Notes under the pieces: model-generated
Told to the model about the DNA's origin: nothing
The model's input: the letters and a program-made list of their open reading frames with translations, nothing else
Databases searched by the model: none
Program-made: the position numbers and the translations under genes
Origin: Chloroflexota bacterium
Lineage (GTDB): Bacteria > Chloroflexota > Dehalococcoidia > Lucifugimonadales > Lucifugimonadaceae
DNA: 63,876 bases
Reading direction: 5' to 3'
NCBI GenBank assembly: GCA_002714425.1
Contig: PAXI01000001.1
Coordinates: 109,221-173,096 of the forward strand
Shown here: piece by piece, positions 17,794 to 27,293 of the stretch
How positions within the stretch are numbered: the stretch's first letter is position 1
Layout of the letters: each line of letters opens with the position of its first letter

Positions 17794-19186
17794 AGTGATC
17801 AGTAGCTATTTTAATTTCTTTTTTTGCCTTACTTAAGGCTTTTTCCACAATTGATTTTGCTGTTCCCCCAACAGAATTTCTTGATTGTATAGCTGTTTCC
17901 AGGCTCAGATTAAGGATATCTTCTTCAAAGTATTCAGAGCATTTTTTATAGTCATTTATGGTTAGTTCAGAAATCATTATATTTTTCTTAACTAATTCCT
18001 TTGTTAAGTTAGAAATAATCACATATGATTCTCTAAAAGGGATACCTTTTTTCACTAAATAATCAGCTATGTCAGTTGCTAAAATAAAACTATTCTTTGC
18101 TGAGGAAAGCATTATGTCTTTGTTGATTATTGTATTATTAATTATTCCATCAGCAATATTTATGCACTCAAGTGTTGTAGATGCAGTTTCAAAAAGATGT
18201 TTTTTGTCTTCTTGCAGATCTCTATTATATGTTAGTGGCAATCCTTTTAAGATTGTAAACATACCAACTAACGAACCAAAGACACTGCCTGTTTTACCTC
18301 TAATTAATTCGGCATAATCAGGATTTCTTTTTTGAGGCATCATACTAGATCCAGTTGAAAATTTATCTGAAATTTTTATGAATTGAAATTCTTCTGATGC
18401 CCAAATAATTATCTCTTCACTAAACCTAGATAAATGAGTCATAACTAGCGAGCAAGCATTTATGAACTCAACAATAAAATCTCTATCAGAAACTCCATCC
18501 ATAGAATTATTTGAAATATTTGAAAATTCTAACTCTTTTGCTAACCATTCTCTATCTACAGGATAATTAACGCCTGATAGCGCACCTGATCCTAGGATCA
18601 TTACATCTGCACTGCTATGAACTTGCTTGAAACGATTCAAATCTCTTTTAAGCATTTCGTAATATGCTAAAAAATGATGAGCCAATAAAATGGGTTGTCC
18701 TTTTTGCATATGTGTATATCCAGGAAGTATTGTATCAATATTTTTTTCTGCAATTTTGACAAATGAAGATTGCAATTCTGCAATCTTTGAAATTATTTGT
18801 ATACATGTTTTTTTAGTCCACATTCTTACATCGGTAGCAACTTGATCATTTCTTGACCTAGCTGTGTGCAACTTACCTGCTATTTCTCCAATATGATCGT
18901 AAAGTCTACTTTCTACATTCATATGTATATCTTCTAAGCCAGATTTCCATTCAAATGTGTTGTTTAATATTTCCTTTTTTATCGCCAAAAGGCCAGAAAT
19001 AATTTTTTCTTTATCGTTTTGTGTAATAATTTTTTGTTTAGCAAGCATTTTAGTGTGAGCAATTGACCCTCTAATATCTTCCTCATACATTTGCTTGTCA
19101 ATATCTATTGAAGATGTGAAATCGCCTTCTAAATTATTACCACTAATGCTGTTAGTAAAATTATTTTTTTTATTAGTTTTAGACAT
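17780..19186 (-). CDS. argH: argininosuccinate lyase
   Basis: ArgH splits argininosuccinate into arginine and fumarate, the last arginine step. The 468-residue protein of the fumarase/aspartase superfamily shows HTARSRNDQVATD around residue 105-117, the catalytic-loop signature GSSMMPQKRNPD near 275, and the GYTHMQKGQP segment. Length is as expected. It follows argG after 12 bp and overlaps rpe downstream. Together with argJ, B, D and G, it gives every step of arginine synthesis except those of ArgC and ArgF, which must be encoded elsewhere. Confidence 0.96.
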   Translation of the reverse strand: MSKTNKKNNFTNSISGNNLEGDFTSSIDIDKQMYEEDIRGSIAHTKMLAKQKIITQNDKEKIISGLLAIKKEILNNTFEWKSGLEDIHMNVESRLYDHIGEIAGKLHTARSRNDQVATDVRMWTKKTCIQIISKIAELQSSFVKIAEKNIDTILPGYTHMQKGQPILLAHHFLAYYEMLKRDLNRFKQVHSSADVMILGSGALSGVNYPVDREWLAKELEFSNISNNSMDGVSDRDFIVEFINACSLVMTHLSRFSEEIIIWASEEFQFIKISDKFSTGSSMMPQKRNPDYAELIRGKTGSVFGSLVGMFTILKGLPLTYNRDLQEDKKHLFETASTTLECINIADGIINNTIINKDIMLSSAKNSFILATDIADYLVKKGIPFRESYVIISNLTKELVKKNIMISELTINDYKKCSEYFEEDILNLSLETAIQSRNSVGGTAKSIVEKALSKAKKEIKIATDHYEKN

Positions 19187-19198
19187 AAAAAAATCCCA

Positions 19199-20422
19199 TC
19201 ATTTACTGTCATAAAAAGTTTGATTTTTTGCTTGAGTTTTACTAGGTAATGAAAATATATCAATAAACCCAGTAGCTGAAGTATGTTCAAAAATATCATC
19301 TGTTGAGTAAGTTGCTAAGTCAAAATCATAGAGGGAATATTCAGATCTCCTACCAGTGACAATGCAATTTCCTTTATGAAGCTTTACTCTTACTTCTCCG
19401 GTGGTAAATTTATGCATGTCATTCATCATTGCATCAATATTACTTCTCAATTCAGTAAACCATTTTCCATCATAGACCATGTCAGAATAGATCTGAGAAA
19501 TAGTATTTTTCATTCTTTGTTGATCTCTTGACAGAGTTAATGTTTCAAGTGCTTTAATTGATTTATGAAGAACTATTGCAGCAGGAGTTTCGTAAACTTC
19601 TCTAGATTTTATTCCTACCAGCCTATTTTCTGTATGGTCTATCCTTCCTACACCGTGTTCTCCAGCTAAATTATTAAGTTTTTCAATTAATTCTTTACCT
19701 GAAACTTTATTATTGTTTAGTGAAACAGGGATTCCTTTTTCGAAACCAATAATGATCTCAATTGGATTATCTGGAGTATTTTCTATTGATTTTGTCCAAG
19801 AAAAAGCATCTTCAGGAGGCTCAGCCCATGTATCTTCTAGGTCTTCGCCTTCTATTGCTTGCCCCCAAATATTTCTATCAATCGAGTATACTCTTTGATC
19901 ATTTCCTACCTCACGCAACTCTAATCCCGCCTTATTGGCATACATTTTTTCTTCATCTCTTGTCATGCCCCACTCTCTAGCTGGTGCTATGATTTTTAGA
20001 GGAGAACTATCAGCCATCAATGTTATTACTGAAGCATCGAATCTTACTTGATCATTCCCCTTTCCTGTACATCCGTGAGCCACAGCACTTGCTCCAACTT
20101 TTCTAGCAGCTTCAACTAATTTTTTAGCCATAAGAGGCCTCCCTAAAGCTGTTGATAACGCATATGAATCTTCATAAACAGCCCCTGCTTTGAGTCCAGG
20201 AAAAATATAATCAGTAACAAATTCATCTTTCACATCCCAAACTAATGATTCTATAGCTCCTGCTTTTTTTGATCTTTCTAAAACGCGTTCAATTTCAGGA
20301 CCTGCGCCTAAATCTACTGTTAATGTGACGACATCCATATTATAATTTTCTTGTATCCATACTGTGGAGATTGTAGAATCCATTCCTCCACTGTATGCAA
20401 GAACACATTTTTCTTTACTCAT
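19199..20422 (-). CDS. argG: argininosuccinate synthase
   Basis: ArgG joins citrulline and aspartate using ATP to give argininosuccinate. The 407-residue protein has the N-type ATP pyrophosphatase P-loop AYSGGMDST at residues 9-17, the GCTGKGNDQVRFD block, and IDRNIWGQAIEGEDLEDTW, all diagnostic. It lies between argD (22 bp upstream) and argH (12 bp downstream) on the same strand. Full length and all motifs intact. Confidence 0.97.
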   Translation of the reverse strand: MSKEKCVLAYSGGMDSTISTVWIQENYNMDVVTLTVDLGAGPEIERVLERSKKAGAIESLVWDVKDEFVTDYIFPGLKAGAVYEDSYALSTALGRPLMAKKLVEAARKVGASAVAHGCTGKGNDQVRFDASVITLMADSSPLKIIAPAREWGMTRDEEKMYANKAGLELREVGNDQRVYSIDRNIWGQAIEGEDLEDTWAEPPEDAFSWTKSIENTPDNPIEIIIGFEKGIPVSLNNNKVSGKELIEKLNNLAGEHGVGRIDHTENRLVGIKSREVYETPAAIVLHKSIKALETLTLSRDQQRMKNTISQIYSDMVYDGKWFTELRSNIDAMMNDMHKFTTGEVRVKLHKGNCIVTGRRSEYSLYDFDLATYSTDDIFEHTSATGFIDIFSLPSKTQAKNQTFYDSK

Positions 20423-20444
20423 CTAAACTATTCCTTGTATAATT

Positions 20445-21641
20445 TCACATTTCTTTTAATACTGAAATTAGTATTGAAATTGATTTATCTATTTCATTTT
20501 TTGTAACATTAAGTGGTGGCATAAACCTTATCATACTTGGTCTAACTGCATTAATTAGTAGTCCCTTATCCAAGCAACGAGAAACTATTTCAGGAGATAT
20601 ATCTTTTGACATTTCTAGGCCGATTAAGAGGCCTTTTCCTCTAACTTCGGTTATAAATGAAAATTCATTCATTAAGTTATTTAATTTTTCCATAAAATAG
20701 TTACCATTTTTTTTTGCCATTTCTGGAAGTTTTTCATCGAGTAATACTTGTGCTGCTGCTGCTCCTGCAGCCGTCGTAAGAGCATTTCCTCCGAAAGTTG
20801 AACCGTGATCCCCTGGCTCTAAAACCGAACAAAATTCTTTGGTCAAGAAAGCTCCTAATGGAGTTCCTGCTCCAAGTGCTTTTGCTAAGCTCATTACATC
20901 AGGCTCTACATTACTATATTTTTGGTACCCAAAAAATGTTCCTAACCTTCCCATACCTGTTTGAACTTCATCTAACATGAAGAGAATATTTTTTTCATGA
21001 CAAAAATTCATTACATCAAGCAGGTAATTTTCTGAAGGTATATTAACTCCTCCTTCACCTTGAACAGGTTCAAGTAGTACTGCACATGTTTTATCTTTGT
21101 CATATGCAGACTTTATTGCTTCCAAATTATTATACTCAACATTAACAAATCCAGGCATCAGTGGCTTCCAGTTATTTTGATAATGTGGCTGTCCTGTTGC
21201 TGCCATCATTGCTTGTGTTCTACCGTGAAAAGAATTCAACGTAGTGATAATTTCAAAGGCTCCATTTAATTTTTTCTTGCCCCATTTTCTTGCAACCTTA
21301 CAGGCTCCCTCATTGGCTTCTGCTCCAGAATTACAAAAAAACACTCTATCTAAGTCAGAGTTTTCAATTAAAATTTTTGCCAAGGGAAGCTGTGGTGTTG
21401 TATAAAATAAATTAGACATTTGCAATATTTTAGATGCTTGATCCTGAATCGCTTTAGTTACTTTTGGATGATTGTGACCTACATTTAACACTGCCCATCC
21501 TGCAGTGAAATCTAAATATGAATTGCCTTCATTGTCAAAAACTTCTGTACCTTTCCCACTAATAAGAACAGGTGGCATTCTATTTACAACTTGCATGTAA
21601 TATTTTTTTTCTAATTCTTTATATTCTTTACTTGATAACAT
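20445..21641 (-). CDS. argD: acetylornithine aminotransferase
   Basis: ArgD transaminates N-acetylglutamate semialdehyde to N-acetylornithine with PLP and glutamate. The 398-residue class III aminotransferase has FTAGWAVLNVGHNHP, FCNSGAEANEGACK, the PLP-binding FMLDEVQTGMGR and the Schiff-base Lys in SLAKALGAGTPLGA. Its place between argB and argG supports ArgD over related omega-aminotransferases; it may also serve lysine synthesis (succinyl-DAP), as in other bacteria. GGAG lies 8 bases before the ATG at 21641, a clear ribosome site. Confidence 0.94.
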   Translation of the reverse strand: MLSSKEYKELEKKYYMQVVNRMPPVLISGKGTEVFDNEGNSYLDFTAGWAVLNVGHNHPKVTKAIQDQASKILQMSNLFYTTPQLPLAKILIENSDLDRVFFCNSGAEANEGACKVARKWGKKKLNGAFEIITTLNSFHGRTQAMMAATGQPHYQNNWKPLMPGFVNVEYNNLEAIKSAYDKDKTCAVLLEPVQGEGGVNIPSENYLLDVMNFCHEKNILFMLDEVQTGMGRLGTFFGYQKYSNVEPDVMSLAKALGAGTPLGAFLTKEFCSVLEPGDHGSTFGGNALTTAAGAAAAQVLLDEKLPEMAKKNGNYFMEKLNNLMNEFSFITEVRGKGLLIGLEMSKDISPEIVSRCLDKGLLINAVRPSMIRFMPPLNVTKNEIDKSISILISVLKEM

Positions 21642-21665
21642 TTTTTTCTCCAGGTTAATTATTAA

Positions 21666-22454
21666 TTATATAATTTTTGTTCCAATAATTTTATTTTTAA
21701 TACATTGCAATAAAGCTCCAGAGTCTCTACCATCAATTATATGCGCAGTTCCACCATTTTGTATTCCGTTTAAACATGCTTCAACTTTTGGTATCATTCC
21801 TCCAGATATAATGCCTGATTTCAGTAATTCATTAGCTTGAGATTTGGTGATTTTTGATATCAGTCTTTTGTTATGATCAAGAATACCTTCCACATCAGTA
21901 AGAAAAATAATTTTTTCTGACTTCATTTTATTTGAAATAAAACTTGCTGCTGTATCAGCATTAATATTCAAAATGTTGTCCTCAGTTTTATCTGAATAAA
22001 TATTTAATCCTAATGGTGCTATTACAGGGATTGAATCACTATTAATTATTTTTTTTAAAATATCCGAATTAACTTTTATAATTTCACCTACATAACCTAA
22101 TTCTTTACTAAATAGTTTACATTCAAATAAAGAATTTGAAATACCTGATAATCCTGTAGCATTACCTCCTAAGTTTTGTATTTCTGAGACAATAGTGTTG
22201 TTGATTAGCCCTGATAAAACTGCTGCAGCAACATCCCTAGTATCTTTATCGGTTCTTCTTAGTCCATTTAGGAATTCAGGATGAATACCTTGTTTGGCAA
22301 TCCACTTGTTTATTTCTTTACCACCACCATGAACAATGATTGGAGAAATATTTTCTTTTGAAAATTTTATAATATCTGATAGCGAGCTATCACTTTCACC
22401 AAGAGTGCTTCCACCAATCTTAATAACTATAGTATTTTTTTTCCCGTTTTCCAA
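21666..22454 (-). CDS. argB: acetylglutamate kinase
   Basis: ArgB phosphorylates N-acetylglutamate. The 262-residue amino-acid kinase has IKIGGSTLG at the N-terminus, VHGGGKEINKW, GLRRTDKDT, and the C-terminal LKSGIISGGMIPKVEACLNG signature, plus NINADTAASF for the nucleotide site. The N-terminal helix involved in arginine feedback in the hexameric enzymes is absent, suggesting a non-inhibited dimer (inference). No ATG precedes the first strand; the start is a TTG at 22454 with AAGGA 11 bases before. It sits between argJ and argD. Confidence 0.95.
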   Translation of the reverse strand: MENGKKNTIVIKIGGSTLGESDSSLSDIIKFSKENISPIIVHGGGKEINKWIAKQGIHPEFLNGLRRTDKDTRDVAAAVLSGLINNTIVSEIQNLGGNATGLSGISNSLFECKLFSKELGYVGEIIKVNSDILKKIINSDSIPVIAPLGLNIYSDKTEDNILNINADTAASFISNKMKSEKIIFLTDVEGILDHNKRLISKITKSQANELLKSGIISGGMIPKVEACLNGIQNGGTAHIIDGRDSGALLQCIKNKIIGTKII

Positions 22455-22488
22455 AAGATCAAATTCCTTATTTAATTTTTCATATTAC

Positions 22489-23703
22489 TTAAGTTGTATA
22501 TGCAGAATTAAATATCACATATTCTTCTGTTAGGTCACAACTCCATGCTTGCCCAAACCCTATACCGAGGTTTAAATTAACTCTAATTCTTACCTCATCT
22601 TCGCCTAATGCGCTTACAACACTTAATGTGTTATACGAGATAGCTTTTCCATCTGCTACAATTTGTATGTCGTTTATGTATACATCAATTTTTGATTCTT
22701 CTAATTCTATTTCTGATTTTCCTATACCCATAAAAATTCTACCCCAATTTGGGTCTCTGCCATAAACTGCGGTTCTTACAAGTAATGAAGATGCACATTC
22801 TCTGGAAGCCAACAAGGCATCATTATCTGACTTAGCACCTTCTACAGTAACTTCGATTAATTTAGTTGCACCTTCCCCGTCTCTTGCTATTTCAGTGGCT
22901 AGATACTTACAGACTTGTAACAATGCATTGCAGAATTCATCAGCACCTAAGCTATTTTCATTAATTTCTTTACCTTTAGATTGTCCGTTAGCCATCAAAA
23001 AAACTGAATCATTTGTACTTTGGTCTCCATCCACATCAATTTGATTAAAAGTAAGACTTACGCATTCACGCAAAGCTTTTTTCATAAAATTTTTTTCTAT
23101 ATTAGCATCAGTAGTTATAAAAGCTAACATAGTTGCCATATTTGGATGAATCATTCCAGAACCTTTTGAAGATCCTCCAATTTTATAATTTTGATTCTTA
23201 TTTTTTACTTCTACAGCAATTTCTTTTTTTCTTTTATCAGTAGTTAATATAGAATTAGAAAAATCACCGCCTGCGCTTTTTGAAATTTTTATCTTTGGTA
23301 TAAATTTTTTCATTAAAGCAATTGGCAGTTCTACACCAATTACTCCAGTTGATGCTATTAGAGTGTGTTTATCTTCAATCCCTAAATGTTTGGATGCTAT
23401 TTTAGTTACTTCTTTAGCGTCTAATAAGCCTTGATCTCCAACAGCGCAGTTCGCGCACCCGCTGTTCACTACGATAGCCTGAGCTTCTCCATATTCTTCT
23501 ATTCGATTTTTAGAAACAATCACAGATGGCGAAACTATCGTATTTTTTGTAAATGTACCTGCAACCTTAGAAAGATTTTCTGTGTAGATGATTCCGATAT
23601 CTTTTTTATCCTTACCTGGACTTTTTAAACCTGCGAATACGGCTCCTGCAAGAAATCCTTTAGGAGATGTTACATTTCCATTTGATATAATTTTTGTACT
23701 CAT
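22489..23703 (-). CDS. argJ: bifunctional ornithine acetyltransferase / N-acetylglutamate synthase
   Basis: ArgJ recycles the acetyl group from N-acetylornithine to glutamate, so a separate ArgA and ArgE may not be needed. The 404-residue precursor has the self-cleavage site in KGSGMIHPNMATML, where the Thr after NMA becomes the nucleophile of the beta chain. ASTGVIGVELP, FNQIDVDGDQSTNDS and GRDPNWGRI are further landmarks. It is first in the arginine operon and divergent from the thioredoxin-reductase-like gene across 166 bp. Whether it also accepts acetyl-CoA (the bifunctional form) cannot be read from the sequence. Confidence 0.96.
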   Translation of the reverse strand: MSTKIISNGNVTSPKGFLAGAVFAGLKSPGKDKKDIGIIYTENLSKVAGTFTKNTIVSPSVIVSKNRIEEYGEAQAIVVNSGCANCAVGDQGLLDAKEVTKIASKHLGIEDKHTLIASTGVIGVELPIALMKKFIPKIKISKSAGGDFSNSILTTDKRKKEIAVEVKNKNQNYKIGGSSKGSGMIHPNMATMLAFITTDANIEKNFMKKALRECVSLTFNQIDVDGDQSTNDSVFLMANGQSKGKEINENSLGADEFCNALLQVCKYLATEIARDGEGATKLIEVTVEGAKSDNDALLASRECASSLLVRTAVYGRDPNWGRIFMGIGKSEIELEESKIDVYINDIQIVADGKAISYNTLSVVSALGEDEVRIRVNLNLGIGFGQAWSCDLTEEYVIFNSAYTT

Positions 23704-23869
23704 ATTATTTGTAATTATAAATTCTTTTTATTATTTTAAAATTATAACAGGCATAAAATAAATCTTATTTGTAAAATATATACATGTTTTCTAATAAATA
23801 AATTGTATAAACTGATGTATATAACTTTTTCAACAAATCTATTAGTTCGCTAGGACAAGAAAGAAAAAT

Positions 23870-24826
23870 ATGACAAAGAACTATAAAGTAGATGTATTAA
23901 TAGCTGGACAAGGCGCTGCATCTTTTGCAGCAGGACTTTATTCCTCTAGGTATCAGATGGCTACATTAATTGTAGGTGAGCATTTTGGAGGAGAAACTGC
24001 TATAGGAGGTCTAATAGAAAATTACCCTGGCCAGCCTGATATTGACGGTTTTGATCTTATGCTTAAATTCAAGGAGCAAATAGACAATCTAAATACACCT
24101 ATACATGCATCAAATCTAGTTGATGTTGAAAAAAAATCAGGAAAATTTTATTCTGTACTAGAGGATGGATCAAAGGTAGAGTCTATATCTCTGATTTTAT
24201 GTATTGGGCGCGAGAGAAGAAAATTAGGTTTAGAAAATGAAGAATCTTGGACAGGAAAGGGTATTTCATACTGTTCAACTTGTGATGCTCCGCTATATAA
24301 AAACAAATCATCTGTAGCTGTTGTTGGCGGTGGTAATGCGGCGGTTGAAGGGGCTTTATTATTATCCAAATACGCTGAAACAATTTATTTAATTTATAGG
24401 AAAAATAAATTTACTAGGCCTGAGCCACTTTTATTAAAAATTTTAGAGCAAACGGAAAATATTAAAGTATTATTTGATACAGAAATCAAAAGTTTAATAG
24501 GAGATGATTTAGCTGGATTAAGAACCATAGGAATTTCAAAACCTTGGGATGGAAATTCTGAGATTAATGTTGATGGTTTATTTATTGAAGCTGGAGCAGA
24601 TCCAAGAATTGAAATACCAAAAAAATTAGGACTAGAACTAAACTCTATCTCTAATGAAGTACATGTTGATATTGCACAAAAAACTTCAATTGAAGGAGTT
24701 TATGCTGCGGGAGATCTAACTGATGGTACAGACTTAAAACAAACTATCACGGCTGCATCTCAAGGTGCTATATCTGCACTTTCTGCATATCAATATGTAA
24801 GTGAGTTTAATTCATTAAGGCAGTAA
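23870..24826 (+). CDS. trxB: thioredoxin reductase-like flavoprotein
   Basis: The 318-residue protein has the thioredoxin reductase layout: N-terminal FAD domain, an NADPH domain with the redox pair CSTC in SYCSTCDAP (about 140), VVGGGNAAVEGA for NADPH, and a C-terminal YAAGDLTDGTDLKQTITAASQG. The first dinucleotide loop reads AGQGAASFAAG instead of the usual GGGPAG. It should pass electrons from NADPH to thioredoxin or a related disulfide protein. No thioredoxin gene is adjacent. It overlaps the convergent flavoprotein gene by 12 bp. A ferredoxin/thioredoxin variant or another disulfide reductase remains possible. Confidence 0.87.
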   Translation: MTKNYKVDVLIAGQGAASFAAGLYSSRYQMATLIVGEHFGGETAIGGLIENYPGQPDIDGFDLMLKFKEQIDNLNTPIHASNLVDVEKKSGKFYSVLEDGSKVESISLILCIGRERRKLGLENEESWTGKGISYCSTCDAPLYKNKSSVAVVGGGNAAVEGALLLSKYAETIYLIYRKNKFTRPEPLLLKILEQTENIKVLFDTEIKSLIGDDLAGLRTIGISKPWDGNSEINVDGLFIEAGADPRIEIPKKLGLELNSISNEVHVDIAQKTSIEGVYAAGDLTDGTDLKQTITAASQGAISALSAYQYVSEFNSLRQ

Positions 24827-26038
24827 ATTTAATTTTTTCAGTATATCCCCGGAAATTAAGAAACTGCCTGCATGAAAGCCTATAACACTTAGACCTGTGC
24901 CTTGTGCTAGGTATCCACAAGCATATAAATTTTCTACATTTATAGATTCAAAAGAATGTTGGTGAACTTTCATCTGAAGAAGTTGGAACCTATAATTGTC
25001 ATATTTTTCATGGAATTCTAAGTTTAAATTTTTAAGTAAATTATAATTTGGTAAACCTCCAATTTCAATAATTACATGATCTGATTTAATTGTTTGAGTT
25101 TTATAATTATTTTCATATGTAATTTGATTGTTTTTTAAAAATCTAATAACTTTTGATTCGTATAAAATGGTCATATTTCTTTCCTTATTTGAAATGATTT
25201 CATGCCATCTTTTATAATAGTTGAGAAATTGCGACTCGCGAATTAATCTTAAGTGGTTTTCTTTTTTTTGCCTCATTATATAAGTTATGTTTTTTTTGTT
25301 GTCAAAAAGTTCTTGAGCTGCCCAATCTGAAGATCGACCACCGCCAATAATTGTTATATTTTTTCCTGGAAAATCTTGAGGTTTAGTATAAGAATTATTT
25401 ATATAATCAAGATTTTCTCCTGGAACTCCTAATTGTCTTTTAATTGATTTTGGACCTAATGCAAATACTAAATATCTACATGAAAATTCTCTTTTTATAT
25501 TTTTAAATTTCGAATAGATTGTAAAATCTCCATTTTGTTTTTTCTGGATGGAAATTATTTTATGATTGTTATAAATATGATCATTTAATTTCAGTTTTGT
25601 TGAAAATTTTTTGTAATAGTTCAAGAGATTTTTTTTATTAATTATTTCCTTAAGATTGATGTCATTTTTATTATCGCAATTGTATTGTTTCATAGGGTAA
25701 TGTGATAGTTCCATCCAGTTTGCTGGACCTAGCGTTAATTGGTTTGCAGGTACATTATTCCAGAGTCCTCCAGCGGCATCATCGCTTAAAATTATCCAAT
25801 CTGCCCTTCTATTTTTTTTGAAATTAAATTTATTAGATCCGTATGGCGTATTGTCTTCTGGGTGATGTAATTCTCTAAAATGAGCTATTGGTCTAACTCC
25901 GTTATCAGATAAATGTTTTGTATTTATATTGAGGAGATTTTTTCCATTATTATCATACGGATGCCAGCCTTCTAAAGATGCAGCTACGCCCAATCCCGCA
26001 GGACCTGCTCCAAGAATAATTACCTCATGGTGGGACAA
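24815..26038 (-). CDS. FAD/NAD(P)-binding oxidoreductase
   Basis: This 407-residue flavoprotein starts with ILGAGPAGLGVAASL, an FAD-binding Rossmann fold, and has a second dinucleotide site, ITIIGGGRSSDWAAQEL, near residue 225, like flavin monooxygenases and related NAD(P)-binding oxidoreductases. The C-terminus has a NLYACGYLAQGTG block that closes the FAD domain. There is no CxxC pair, so it is not a disulfide reductase. The substrate is unknown. The start is TTG at 26038 with AAGGA 8 bases upstream. It follows the enolase-superfamily gene by 16 bp, so it may act on the same compound class. Confidence 0.75.
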   Translation of the reverse strand: MSHHEVIILGAGPAGLGVAASLEGWHPYDNNGKNLLNINTKHLSDNGVRPIAHFRELHHPEDNTPYGSNKFNFKKNRRADWIILSDDAAGGLWNNVPANQLTLGPANWMELSHYPMKQYNCDNKNDINLKEIINKKNLLNYYKKFSTKLKLNDHIYNNHKIISIQKKQNGDFTIYSKFKNIKREFSCRYLVFALGPKSIKRQLGVPGENLDYINNSYTKPQDFPGKNITIIGGGRSSDWAAQELFDNKKNITYIMRQKKENHLRLIRESQFLNYYKRWHEIISNKERNMTILYESKVIRFLKNNQITYENNYKTQTIKSDHVIIEIGGLPNYNLLKNLNLEFHEKYDNYRFQLLQMKVHQHSFESINVENLYACGYLAQGTGLSVIGFHAGSFLISGDILKKLNLLP

Positions 26039-26054
26039 AGTTTTATCCTTATAA

Positions 26055-27275
26055 TTATTTATCTACTATTCGATTTTTAACAACATCGTAATCTAATTCA
26101 ACACCCAAACCTGGACCTGTTGGGGGTATTACATAGCCCTTGTCTAGTTTTAAGGGTTCTTTGAATATTTTTTTATGCAATGGACCTTGGTTCATTTCCT
26201 GAATTAGAAAATTTGGAGAGCAAACATCAACCTGAATCGCAGCAGCTGAAGCTATAGGACCGCAATACATATGAGGGGCTATTACTGCATAATAAGATTC
26301 CGCCATACCTGCAACTTTTTTTGCCTCAAGTATTCCTCCAGCTTGTCCAACATCGATTTGAATAATCTGTGCTGCTTGTTTTCTAAGAAGTTCTGAAAAT
26401 TCATATTTGGTAACCAGTCTTTCACCAGAAGCTATAGGTATACTCGTGCTCCTTGCAACTCTAGCCATTTCATCAATATTTTCTGGGCTTACAGGCTCTT
26501 CAAACCAAAAAGGTTGGTATGGTTCAAGGGCTTTAGCAACTCTTATGGCGCTATAAGTTGTTAATTGTCCATGTGTACCTATCCCAACTTCAATTTTATT
26601 TCCAACAGTTTTTCTAATATTTTCGAATATTTTTTCTGCATAGGTTATTTGTTCTAAGGGTATATCTCTCACTCTAGGATTTTTAGCTAATGTTGAAAAT
26701 CCATTGTCTCCTGATTCTCTAGAAGAGTAAAGAACCTCTCCAAAAGGATCGATTTTACAAGCACTATTGCCTTCTTCAATAAGTTTTTCACATATTTCAC
26801 CTGCCTCTTCAGGTGAACTAGGATTAGGCATGTACGCATATGCTCTGAGTTTTTCCCAATATTTTCCTCCTAATAGATTATATATTGGTTGATTTGTCGC
26901 TTTTCCAACTATGTCCCAGCATGCCATCTCAATGCCTGCAAGAATTGAACCAAAGTGTAAACTAGGATGCCTGTAATCATGTCTATTTGCATACATTTTT
27001 TCCCAAATTCGCTCAATATCGAAAGGATTTTCGCCTATAACAAACGCCTCAGCAGTTTCATGAAGAAGAGAGATTTGAGAAGAAAATTGTTTCCAATCTG
27101 TATCATTGAAAGAGCTTCCAGTTACTTTTTCTCCTAATCCTATAATTCCCTCATCTGTATGAAGTTCTAGAAAAAGAAAATATTTTCCTCCAACATATGT
27201 TGCAGCAGGTTTATTATGATCTCTTTGGCCTAGTTCATTTTCAACTACGTAAGTTTTAATATCAGTTATTTTCAA
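26055..27275 (-). CDS. enolase-superfamily protein, mandelate racemase/galactonate dehydratase type
   Basis: The 406-residue protein has the capping domain and barrel of the mandelate racemase/muconate lactonizing group, closest in feel to galactonate dehydratases: ACKIDPFGE at 172-180, WFEEPVSPENI (E259/E260), SGERL (E285) and IAPHMYCGPIASA (H335). The first metal position, normally Asp in VDFHGR, is Gly233 in VGIGTHGQ, while His235 is retained. It presumably acts on a sugar acid or another alpha-hydroxy or carboxylic compound. TTG start at 27275 with AAGGA 8 bases before. It lies between a hydroxyacid dehydrogenase and a flavoprotein, all on one strand. Confidence 0.82.
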   Translation of the reverse strand: MKITDIKTYVVENELGQRDHNKPAATYVGGKYFLFLELHTDEGIIGLGEKVTGSSFNDTDWKQFSSQISLLHETAEAFVIGENPFDIERIWEKMYANRHDYRHPSLHFGSILAGIEMACWDIVGKATNQPIYNLLGGKYWEKLRAYAYMPNPSSPEEAGEICEKLIEEGNSACKIDPFGEVLYSSRESGDNGFSTLAKNPRVRDIPLEQITYAEKIFENIRKTVGNKIEVGIGTHGQLTTYSAIRVAKALEPYQPFWFEEPVSPENIDEMARVARSTSIPIASGERLVTKYEFSELLRKQAAQIIQIDVGQAGGILEAKKVAGMAESYYAVIAPHMYCGPIASAAAIQVDVCSPNFLIQEMNQGPLHKKIFKEPLKLDKGYVIPPTGPGLGVELDYDVVKNRIVDK

Positions 27276-27293
27276 TTTCTTATCCTTTTTAAA

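Noticed and set aside
23704-23869. tRNA or small RNA gene in the argJ-trxB gap
   Set aside because: No cloverleaf, no GTTC-A T-loop motif and no strong hairpin seen; probably just two divergent promoters.
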